NCBI GenBank assembly: GCA_029260755.1 | Contig: JAJDCQ010000213.1 | Location: 86,029-150,028, forward strand | DNA length: 64,000 nt | From: Planctomycetota bacterium | GTDB taxonomy: Bacteria > Planctomycetota > J058 > JAJDCQ01 | Direction of reading: 5' to 3' | Shown here: in pieces, positions 1-8,106 of the stretch | Layout: the number at the start of each line of letters is the position of its first letter | Position numbering within the stretch: position 1 is the first letter of the stretch | The notes under the pieces: model-generated | The model's database searches: none | What the model saw: the letters and a program-made list of their open reading frames with translations, nothing else | Told to the model about the DNA's origin: nothing | Program-made: the position numbers and the translations under genes

Positions 1-3000
1 CCGCGGCGTCGTCGGGGTCGGTCGCGAGCCGGGCGGCCGCCTCGGCCGCCGCGGCGCCGAGGCGCTCGTGGCGGCCGGGCCGCGCGAAGTCCCAGCGGAT
101 GAGCCGGCCGTCGGCTCCCGCGCTCACGACGACGTCGGTGCCGGGCGCGGCGGCCACGCGCTGCACGAACGAGCCGTGCTCCTCGAGGGCGCGGAGGCGC
201 TTGCCGACCTCGGCGTCGGCGAGGTCGAGGGTCTGGTCGCCGCCCCCGCTCACGAGGAGGCGGCCGGCCTCGATGAACGCCGCGTCCATCACCCACTCGG
301 ACGCCCCGTCCACCTCGTGGAGGACCGTCCCGTCGGTCGCGTCGAGCAGCCGCAGCGTCGAGGTGCGGAAGCCTCCGGCCGCGAGCATCTCTCCGTCGGT
401 CGAGAAGGCGAGGGCGTGGACCGGATCGCCCGCCTCGAACCGCCAGCGGCGACGTCCGGCGCTCGCGTCGAAGAGGGTGACGGCGGCCGCGTCGCCGGTG
501 GCGATCGAGCGACCATCGGGGGAGTGCTCGAGGCCGGTGACGATCCCGGCGAGGCCGGTCAGGCGACGCCGCTCCTCGCCCGTCTCGAGGTCGAGGATCA
601 CGACGAGACCGTCGGCGCCCACCGCGACCGTGCGTCCGTCCGGCGCGAGGGAGAGCGAGTTCGCCGCCTCGACCGTCGCGCGAAGCTCGCGGCGGACCTC
701 GCCCGTCGCGAGGTCCCAGATGACGACGTCGCCGTCGTAGTCGACGGTGACGACGGTGGCGAGGTCGGCGGTGATCGCCGCGCCGGTCACGCTCGCGCGG
801 TCCTCGTAGCCGGGCAGGTCTCCGAGCGATCGTCCCGAGGCGACGTCGACGAGGCGCAGGTCGCCGTCGTTGCTCCCGGCCACCGCCACGCGGCCGTCGA
901 TGGAGACCGCGAGGGCGGTGAACGGCACGGCGAGGCTCGCCCCGCCGATCTCGGCGACCTCGAGCTCCTCGTCGATGTCCCAGAGATGGACGCGTCCGTC
1001 GCGGCCTCCCGAGAGGACGTGCCTCCGGTCGCCCGAGAATGCGACGGCGGTGATCCAGCCCCCGCCGGGGTCCGCGAGGACGCGCGCCGTCTCGCCGGTC
1101 GCGAGGTCCCAGACCCGGACGTCGCCGTCCCAGCTCCCGCTGACGACGCGGCGTCCGTCAGGGGCGATCGCCATCCGGACGACCTGGTTGCGGTGGCCGC
1201 GAAGGGTGAGCGATGGCATCCCGGTTCGCGCGTCCCACACGCCGAGCGATCGGTCCGAGCTCGCCGAGACGAGGCGCTCGCCGTCGGCCGAGACGGCGAG
1301 GTCATTGATGGATGCCAGGAACGTCGCGCCGTCGGACACGATGCTCTGGAGGAGCTGATCGCTCTCGGTCTCCCAGAGGCGGATCTCCCCGTCGGCGCCG
1401 GCGGTGAACCAGCGGTCGCCCGCCTCGGTCACGGCGACGGCCGTGATCGCGCCTTCGTGCGGGACGGCCCGCATCGGTGACGCCGGCTCCACGATCGCCC
1501 CGTCGGGCAGGGTGACGATCCGCGCGTGACCGTCGCGCCCGCCGACGAGGAGCCGTTCCGCGCCCGGGAAGAACGCGACGGGGAGGACGCCGGACCGCTC
1601 GCCGTCGGCGATGCGGAACGAGGCGGTCGTCCTTCCGGTCGCGAAGTCGCGCACCGTGACGCGTCCGTCGGCGTCGGTCGTCGCGATCGATCGACGGTCG
1701 GCCGAGAGCGTCGCGTGTCCGATCGCCGACGCCCCGGCCGAGGAGATGGTGGTCTCGACCCGCCCGGTGACGACGTCGTGGATGAGGATCGCGCCGTCGA
1801 TGCTCACGCTGAGGGCGCGCCGTCCGTCGTCGAGGAAGGCCACGAGCGCCACCGTGGCGCGCTCGGTCCCTCCGCCGAGCTCGAGGACCGGCGGCGGCGA
1901 CTCCCGGTACGACGTCCAGTAGCCGAGCTCCGCCGCGTGCGGCGGACGCCCGAGCTCGTCGAGGACGGCGCGCGCCTCGCCGAAGCGCGCGCGCGCCTCG
2001 TGCCAGCGCTCGGCGAGGCCGAGGGCGTCGCCCTGGGCGATGAGGCTCTCGGCGAACGCGAGGCGGGTCCGGTCGCGCTCCGCCCGGACCGCTCCGAACC
2101 CGACGATGAGGCCGACGACGATCAGGATGGTCGCCGCGATGAGGCTCCAGCGGAGCAGCCGTCCGTTGCGGGCGGCCCGCTCGCGGTCGGCGGTCGCGGC
2201 CGCGATGCGAGCGCGCAGGGCGACGAGGTCGGCGTCGTCGTTCCGGAGCGCCGGGGCGAGCCTCTCGCCAGCGGGCAAGGCGCCGCCGTCCTCGCACGTC
2301 GCGTCCGCCTCGGCGGTGGGGTTCTGCTCGACGACGAGCTGGGCCTCGGCGAGGCCGAGGTCGTCGTTCCGGAGCGCCGTCTCGGCGTAGACGATCCGGG
2401 CGCGCCGCTCGCCCTCGATCGCCTGGGCGTTCCCGTCCCAGAGCAGCCGCGCCTGGCGGAACCCGGCGATCGCGTCGGCGAACAGGGCGTAGAGGCAGTT
2501 GCGGTGGACCTCGGCGCTCTCGGGGATGCCGTCGCCATCGAGGTCGCCGGCCGTCTCGCCGCGCCGCGCGCGCTCGAGCGCGACCGAGAGGGTCCGCGCC
2601 GCCGCGCGCGAGACCTCGCGGCTCTCGCGATGCCGGAGGAAGTCGCGGAGCGCCTCCTGGAGCTCGGCGATGCTCTGGAAGCGATCCTCGGGCCGGCGCG
2701 CCATCGCCTTGCGGCAGATCGCCCGGATCTCGGTCGGCACCTCGGTGTCGCGGAACTCGGGCGGCTCGCTCTTCACCGCGTGGCGGAGCGTCTCGAGGAG
2801 GCCGTTGGCCCGGTGCGGCGGCTGACCGGTGGCGATCTCGTAGGCGATCGCGCCGAGGAGGTAGACGTCGGTCCACGGCCCGATCTCGTCGCCGTCGCCC
2901 TCGGCGAGCTCGGGCGGCATGTAGTTCGGCGTTCCGAGCGGGTCGCGGATCTCATCGGCGTGCGGGATGATCGCCAGCTCGTCGGGCGTCTCGCCGTCGC

Positions 3001-4078
3001 CGAAGAGACAGGCGAGGCCCCAGTCCATCACGAGCACCTCGCCGAACTCGCCGAGCATCACGTTCTCGGGCTTGAGGTCGTTGTGGACGATCCCGCGGGA
3101 GTGGGCGAAGGCGACCGCGTTGCATACCTGCACGAGCGTCCGGACGTGGCGCACCTTCTGGTCGGCGCTCGAGAGCCCGGCGAGCTCCGGCGGCGGCTCG
3201 CTCCCCGGCGGCGGGTGGAGCAGGTCCTTCCACGAGCGTCCGCCGACGAGCTTCATCGCGAGCATCACCTCGCCGCCAGGCGACTCGCCGAGCTCGTAGA
3301 CCGGCACGATGTTCGGATGCTCGAGGGCGCCGGTCGCGAGCGACTCGGCGACGAACTTCGTCCGCATGCCCGGGCTCGCCGCCTCGCCCTTGATCCGCTT
3401 GACGGCCACCACGCGCTGGAGGCTCCGCTGCTTCGCGCGGTAGACGACGCCCATGCCGCCGCGGCCGATCTCCTCGAGGAGATCGAAGCCGACCGCGCGC
3501 GAAACCTCGTCCGACGACGGCGGGCGGTGCCCGCCGGCGGACGGCGGCCTCGAGTCGACGTGGGCGAGCTCGATCGTCGCCGCCGAGGCGACGGCCGGGT
3601 CGGCGGCCGGGTCGCGCGACGGGGCGTCGCCGAGCTCGACCGTCTCGTCCCCCGGCGCCGCGCGACCCGCGGCGTCGGGATCGAGGGCGACCGTCTCCTG
3701 GGCGGCGACCTCGTCGTGGTGGGGCGCCTCGCGAGGCTCGACGCTCGGGTGCGAGCCGGGGCGATCGGGCCGATCGGCGGTGGCGTGAGTGGCCTCGACG
3801 ATGGTCTCGGCGCAGACGTCGGGCTCGGCGCCGGAGTCAGGGGGCGGGTCGAAGCCCGGGGCGAGGGTGAGGTGGAGCTCGGGGAGCGGCGCGGTCGCGT
3901 TCGCCGCGGCGGACTCGTCGTCACGCTCGCGGACCGCATCGGGCTCGCGACGATAGGTCTCGCCGGGGTCGCGGTCGGCCCAGTCGCTCTCGCCGAGGAG
4001 ACGCGTCCACCGCCGGCGTAGTGCTTCGGTGTCGGGCGTCCCCGATGGGCCGGGCTTGGGGGAGGAGTCGTCGTGCAT
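1..4078 (-). CDS. Ser/Thr protein kinase with C-terminal WD40 repeats (3' end outside window)
   Basis: The frame stays open from the start at 4078 to base 1, so at least 1359 residues are present and the C-terminus lies outside the window. An acidic, low-complexity N-terminus of about 200 residues precedes a Hanks-type kinase domain: glycine loop GRGGMG at 205-210, VAVK lysine near 227, catalytic loop HNDLKPEN near 332-339 (HRD changed to HND, Asp kept) and MDWG in place of DFG. A single membrane segment lies near 640-663. After it, WD-type repeats (forms such as VRVWDLATGE and VHLWDIDEE) run from about residue 730 to the edge. By family knowledge it should phosphorylate Ser/Thr in the cytoplasm, with the propeller on the other side of the membrane. 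It is transcribed divergently from the DoxX gene. Confidence 0.9.
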   Translation of the reverse strand, partial: MHDDSSPKPGPSGTPDTEALRRRWTRLLGESDWADRDPGETYRREPDAVRERDDESAAANATAPLPELHLTLAPGFDPPPDSGAEPDVCAETIVEATHATADRPDRPGSHPSVEPREAPHHDEVAAQETVALDPDAAGRAAPGDETVELGDAPSRDPAADPAVASAATIELAHVDSRPPSAGGHRPPSSDEVSRAVGFDLLEEIGRGGMGVVYRAKQRSLQRVVAVKRIKGEAASPGMRTKFVAESLATGALEHPNIVPVYELGESPGGEVMLAMKLVGGRSWKDLLHPPPGSEPPPELAGLSSADQKVRHVRTLVQVCNAVAFAHSRGIVHNDLKPENVMLGEFGEVLVMDWGLACLFGDGETPDELAIIPHADEIRDPLGTPNYMPPELAEGDGDEIGPWTDVYLLGAIAYEIATGQPPHRANGLLETLRHAVKSEPPEFRDTEVPTEIRAICRKAMARRPEDRFQSIAELQEALRDFLRHRESREVSRAAARTLSVALERARRGETAGDLDGDGIPESAEVHRNCLYALFADAIAGFRQARLLWDGNAQAIEGERRARIVYAETALRNDDLGLAEAQLVVEQNPTAEADATCEDGGALPAGERLAPALRNDDADLVALRARIAAATADRERAARNGRLLRWSLIAATILIVVGLIVGFGAVRAERDRTRLAFAESLIAQGDALGLAERWHEARARFGEARAVLDELGRPPHAAELGYWTSYRESPPPVLELGGGTERATVALVAFLDDGRRALSVSIDGAILIHDVVTGRVETTISSAGASAIGHATLSADRRSIATTDADGRVTVRDFATGRTTASFRIADGERSGVLPVAFFPGAERLLVGGRDGHARIVTLPDGAIVEPASPMRAVPHEGAITAVAVTEAGDRWFTAGADGEIRLWETESDQLLQSIVSDGATFLASINDLAVSADGERLVSASSDRSLGVWDARTGMPSLTLRGHRNQVVRMAIAPDGRRVVSGSWDGDVRVWDLATGETARVLADPGGGWITAVAFSGDRRHVLSGGRDGRVHLWDIDEELEVAEIGGASLAVPFTALAVSIDGRVAVAGSNDGDLRLVDVASGRSLGDLPGYEDRASVTGAAITADLATVVTVDYDGDVVIWDLATGEVRRELRATVEAANSLSLAPDGRTVAVGADGLVVILDLETGEERRRLTGLAGIVTGLEHSPDGRSIATGDAAAVTLFDASAGRRRWRFEAGDPVHALAFSTDGEMLAAGGFRTSTLRLLDATDGTVLHEVDGASEWVMDAAFIEAGRLLVSGGGDQTLDLADAEVGKRLRALEEHGSFVQRVAAAPGTDVVVSAGADGRLIRWDFARPGRHERLGAAAAEAAARLATDPDDAA

Positions 4079-4316
4079 GGTCGAGCGGTGGGCGCGTCGC
4101 GCCGTCCTTTGCGCCTGGCATCCTACGGCCCGCGCTCTCCGCCGACCACTGACGGCGACCCTTCGTCGACCCGGCGGTCGCCTCGCCCGACATCCCGTAT
4201 GCGCGCCGGCCGACATTCCATTCGTCGATCGCGAGGATGCGCGGCCGCCGGTCCGCGTGCGCCGACGACGCGCGAGCGGTAGGATGCCGCCCTCGCTCGA
4301 CCGGGAGACCACTGAG

Positions 4317-4814
4317 ATGCAAGAGCAACCCTCGGCCGTCCATCGCCTCCGCCGTCTCTACGACGCAGGGGCCGACCTGGTCTCCTACCTTCAGAGCCCG
4401 CTCCTGCTCGTGCTGCGGCTCCACTGGGGCTGGCAGTTCTTCGTGAGCGGCAAGGGCAAGCTCGGGCGGATCGACCAGGTCGCCGACTGGTTCGGCGGCG
4501 GCCTCGGCATCCCCTTCCCGACGGCGAACGCGTATGCGGCCAGCCTCACCGAGATGATTGGTGGGATGCTTCTCATCATTGGGCTCGGTTCGCGCGTCGT
4601 CGCGGTCCCTCTGATCGCGACGATGGTCGTGGCGATGGCGACGGCCCACGTCGACGCCGTCCACGGCTTCTGGGACGATCCCGACCGGTTCTTCACCCAG
4701 GCGCCGATGCCGTTTCTCCTCGCATCGCTCGCCGTCCTGATCTGGGGCCCCGGCCTCTTCAGCATCGACGGGCTGATCCGGTTCACCGGCCCGCGCGACG
4801 ACGCCAAGGGCTGA
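4317..4814 (+). CDS. DoxX family membrane protein
   Basis: The protein is 165 residues with four hydrophobic segments and the early motif LRLHWGWQFFVSGKGKL, typical of the DoxX/DUF417-like family. Members are small inner-membrane proteins, some linked to thiol or quinone redox balance; no specific substrate can be read here. I chose the ATG at 4317 because GGGAG lies about 10 bases upstream and the family's first helix follows at a normal distance. The same frame is open further upstream, with an ATG at 4284 but no better ribosome site. It is divergent from the WD40 kinase, with about 240 bases between the two starts. Confidence 0.8.
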   Translation: MQEQPSAVHRLRRLYDAGADLVSYLQSPLLLVLRLHWGWQFFVSGKGKLGRIDQVADWFGGGLGIPFPTANAYAASLTEMIGGMLLIIGLGSRVVAVPLIATMVVAMATAHVDAVHGFWDDPDRFFTQAPMPFLLASLAVLIWGPGLFSIDGLIRFTGPRDDAKG

Positions 4815-4906
4815 GCCCCCCGAACCTCGGCGGAACGAACGGTTCCGCCGGCGCGTCCAACCGAAAGGGGCGGGACGCTTTCGGGGCGGGGTGAGGCCGC
4901 CGGTCA

Positions 4907-4936
4907 TTGGCCGGCCAAGGACTTAGGGGCTATTCT
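4907..4936 (+). promoter_or_regulatory. Putative sigma70-type promoter
   Basis: TTGGCC (4907-4912) and TATTCT (4931-4936) are separated by 18 bases, about 30 bases before the start of the FGE-domain kinase at 4966. It is a match by eye only. Confidence 0.4.
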
Positions 4937-4965
4937 CACGGTCGGGGAGAGCCCCTGCCGGCGCC

Positions 4966-7900
4966 ATGTCGACTCAGCACCCGCCACCGCCGCCGCCTCC
5001 TCCGCCGCCCTCGGCGTCGGTGCCGCCCCCTCCCCCTCCGCCGCCGCCTCCACCCCCACCGCCCTCGAGCGTCGGGGGGCGGCCGCCCCCTCCGCCCCCA
5101 CCTCCGCCCGTCTCGGCGTCGGGCGCCTGGACCGGGGTGATGCCGGCGGTCGCGACCTGGTCGCCCGAGGGGTCGTCGCTCAAGCCCGAGGTCGCCGCCG
5201 AGGTCGTCGCCGCGAGCGGCGATCCGTCGCGCCGCTTCGACCGGTTCTTCCTCCTGTCCGAGCTCGGGCGGGGCGGCATGGGCGCGGTCTACCGGGCCTA
5301 CGATCCGCAGAAGGACCGGGTCGTCGCGATCAAGGTCGTCATCTTCGGCGCGACCCAGTCGGCCCAGGAGGACATGGCCCGCTTCCGGCGCGAGGCGCAG
5401 GCCGCCTGGACGCTGATCCACCCCTCGATCGTCCCCTGCGACGAGGGCGGCCAGGTCGACGGGCGCGCCTTCATCGTGATGAAGTTCATCGAGGGCAAGA
5501 CCCTCGAGCATCTCTGCGTGGAGCGCGATGGCGGACGGCTCGAGCCGGAGAGCGCGGCGGAGATCATGCGCCAGATCGCCGATGCGATCGCGCACGCGCA
5601 CGAGGGCAACACGATCCACCGCGACGTGAAGCCGCAGAACATCCTCGTCGAGCCCGACGGCCACGCCTGGTTGACCGACTTCGGCCTCGCCCGCGACGCG
5701 ATCACCAACGACCACGGCCTGACCCAGACGGGGCAGGCGCTCGGCACCCCGCACTACATGGCGCCCGAGCAAGCCGAGGCTCGCCAGGATCAGATCGGGC
5801 CGCCGGTCGACATCTACGCGCTGGGCGGCGTCCTCTACCGGTGCCTCGCCGGTCGCCCCCCGTTCAAGGCCGAGACGGCCGCCGGGATCCTCAAGCAGGT
5901 GCTCTTCGAGGACGCCGCGCCGATCGCCGAGCACCTCGGCGAGGGCGTCGTCCCCGAGGAGATCGACGCCGTCGCGCGGAAGTGTCTCGCGAAGGACCCC
6001 GAGGACCGATACGCGTCGGCGGCCGACATGGTCGCCGACATCGAGCGCTTCATCGCGGGCGAGCCGGTCGAGGCGCTCGGAAACAAGAAGAGGCGAATCG
6101 TCGCTCCGAAGCGGAAGTCGGGGATGGCCTCCTCGTCAGGGGGCAAGGGTGGCGCCAAGCGGCCGAGCAGCGAGCGCCGCGCCGGCGTCGTCTCATCCCG
6201 GACGAAGCGGACGAGCAACAGCGAGCGCCGCGTGTCGGCGGTCTCGGAGCGGACGGGCCGTCGCACGACGAGCTCCGAGCGCCGCGCCGCCGGGCGGACG
6301 AGCGGACGGCGCCCGTCGGGCGACGCGCGGCAGGCATCGTCCTACACGCCGTCGAGCGGCGGGATGAGCCCCGCCGTCACCGTCGGGATCGCCGCGGTCG
6401 TCCTCGTCGTCCTCGGGATCGCCGCGTGGTTCGCCCTGAAGGGACCCTCCACGCCGACGCCCGACGGAGGCGGCGGCGGCGAGGTGAGCGGCGGCGGCGC
6501 GACCGGAGGGAGCGGCGGCGGCGGCGGCGATGACGACGACTCGGGCAGCGGCGATCCGTCGCGTCCGCCGGCGAGCCTCGTCGACCTCGAGCCGAGCGAC
6601 ACCGGCACCGTCTGGCTGAACGACCGGTCGATCCCCGTGAGCGGCCGCGTCGAGGATCCGCGCGACGGCCCGGTCCGCGTCGCGCTCGGGACCGGCGCGG
6701 AGCGCGAGGTCGCCGTCGATGGGCGCGGGCGGTTCGAGACGACCGTCGAGGTTCCCGACGGCCGCTCGGAGATCATCGTCCGGGCCGGTCGCGGCGCGAA
6801 CGAGACGGTCGTGACCCTGACCGTCGCGGTCGACAGCGAGCCGCCGCGGATCGAGTCGGTCGAGCTCGCCGCGTCGCCCGGCGACCCGCTCTCGATGGAG
6901 GCGCGCGTCGTCGTCGACGACGACAACGCCCAGGAGGTGCGGTTCACCGTCCTGGTCGACGGCGAGCAGGTCGGCTCGGGCACCGAGCGGATCGTCGGCG
7001 GCAACGTCGCCTACCGGTTCCGGGTCGGCGGGAACGCGGTCGGGCGGCGGCTGACCCTCGAGCTGCAGGTCGCCGACCGCGCGGGGAACGTCAAGTCGCA
7101 GCGGACCGAGCCGATCACCGTCGGCGGCGGAGGCGACCCGGGACCGGGACCGGACCCCGGCCCGGGACCTGGGCCCGGACCGACGCCCGACCCGATCCCG
7201 GCCGCTGGCGAGCTCCTCCGGCGGATCGTCCCGACCGACGCCCAGCGCGCGCACGCGCAGGGCGGCGAGCCGCTCGGCTTCGAGCTCAACGAGGGGATGT
7301 CGTTCATCGTGATCCCGCCCGGGCGCTTCTCGATGGGCATCGCGGAGAAGGCGGGGCGTGAGGTGCCGGCCGGGCTGCGCGCGCACGACGTCACGATCAC
7401 CAGGCCCTTCTACATCACGCAGACCGAGATCACGAACGCGCAGATCGAGAACTGGCGCGCGGGCTTCTCGCGGTCGAAGGGCACGCCGCCCGCCCTCGCC
7501 GCGCCGACCCACCCGGCCGTCATGGTCACCTGGGACGAGGCGAGCGAGTTCTGCCGCTGGCTCAGCGAGGGTCTCGGCGAGCCGGGCATGTTCCGGCTGC
7601 CGACCGAGGCGGAGTGGGAGTACGCCGCCCGCGGCGGGACGAGCTTCCAGAACTACTACTGGCGCGGCGCCCGGAAGATCGTCGACCACGCGAACGTCGG
7701 TAACCCCTCCACCGGGAAGCGAGTCCGGATGCCGCCGGGGCACGAGCTGTTCGATCTCGAGGATCGGCACCCCGACATCGCGTCGGTCGCGAACTACGAG
7801 CCGAACCCGTTCGGCCTGTTCGACGTCATCGGCAACGCGATGGAGTGGACCGGCGACTGGTTCGGCGACTACGGCGGCGCCGCGACCGATCCGACCGGAC

Positions 7901-8055
7901 CGGCGACCGGCAAGGCCCGCGTGCTGCGCGGCGGCGGCTGGGCGAGCGGTCCCGCCGAGGCGAGCGTCATCTCGCGGATGGGCGCGGAGCCCGGCCGGAC
8001 GACCGCATCGGTCGGCTTCCGCATCGTTGCCGTCCGGGCGCCGAAGGGTCAGTGA
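4966..8055 (+). CDS. Ser/Thr protein kinase with extracytoplasmic FGE-sulfatase (SUMF1-like) domain
   Basis: The protein is 1029 residues. A proline-rich N-terminus (residues 6-50) leads into a complete kinase domain: GRGGMG 101-106, VAIK Lys123, HRD 218-220, DFG 238-240 and APE 266-268, so it is predicted active. A basic Ser/Arg linker and one membrane helix (about 470-489) follow. Then come a Gly/Asp-rich spacer, an Ig-like beta region and a Pro/Gly hinge. Residues 779-1024 form an FGE-sulfatase domain with the family motifs FRLPTEAEWEYAARGG, GNAMEW and the closing VGFRIV. The two catalytic cysteines of true formylglycine-generating enzymes are absent, so the domain probably binds a ligand. 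GGGGAGAG lies before the ATG. Such kinase-FGE fusions are known in planctomycetes and myxobacteria. Confidence 0.92.
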   Translation: MSTQHPPPPPPPPPPSASVPPPPPPPPPPPPPPSSVGGRPPPPPPPPPVSASGAWTGVMPAVATWSPEGSSLKPEVAAEVVAASGDPSRRFDRFFLLSELGRGGMGAVYRAYDPQKDRVVAIKVVIFGATQSAQEDMARFRREAQAAWTLIHPSIVPCDEGGQVDGRAFIVMKFIEGKTLEHLCVERDGGRLEPESAAEIMRQIADAIAHAHEGNTIHRDVKPQNILVEPDGHAWLTDFGLARDAITNDHGLTQTGQALGTPHYMAPEQAEARQDQIGPPVDIYALGGVLYRCLAGRPPFKAETAAGILKQVLFEDAAPIAEHLGEGVVPEEIDAVARKCLAKDPEDRYASAADMVADIERFIAGEPVEALGNKKRRIVAPKRKSGMASSSGGKGGAKRPSSERRAGVVSSRTKRTSNSERRVSAVSERTGRRTTSSERRAAGRTSGRRPSGDARQASSYTPSSGGMSPAVTVGIAAVVLVVLGIAAWFALKGPSTPTPDGGGGGEVSGGGATGGSGGGGGDDDDSGSGDPSRPPASLVDLEPSDTGTVWLNDRSIPVSGRVEDPRDGPVRVALGTGAEREVAVDGRGRFETTVEVPDGRSEIIVRAGRGANETVVTLTVAVDSEPPRIESVELAASPGDPLSMEARVVVDDDNAQEVRFTVLVDGEQVGSGTERIVGGNVAYRFRVGGNAVGRRLTLELQVADRAGNVKSQRTEPITVGGGGDPGPGPDPGPGPGPGPTPDPIPAAGELLRRIVPTDAQRAHAQGGEPLGFELNEGMSFIVIPPGRFSMGIAEKAGREVPAGLRAHDVTITRPFYITQTEITNAQIENWRAGFSRSKGTPPALAAPTHPAVMVTWDEASEFCRWLSEGLGEPGMFRLPTEAEWEYAARGGTSFQNYYWRGARKIVDHANVGNPSTGKRVRMPPGHELFDLEDRHPDIASVANYEPNPFGLFDVIGNAMEWTGDWFGDYGGAATDPTGPATGKARVLRGGGWASGPAEASVISRMGAEPGRTTASVGFRIVAVRAPKGQ

Positions 8056-8106
8056 CGATCGCGTGATCTTGACGATCGCTCGGGGCGCGTGTCAGGATCC
8101 TCGTCC

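Noticed and set aside
1526..4021. 831-residue open frame on the plus strand
   Set aside because: It is antisense to the WD40 kinase, which has clear motifs throughout. High GC leaves long open frames on the opposite strand.
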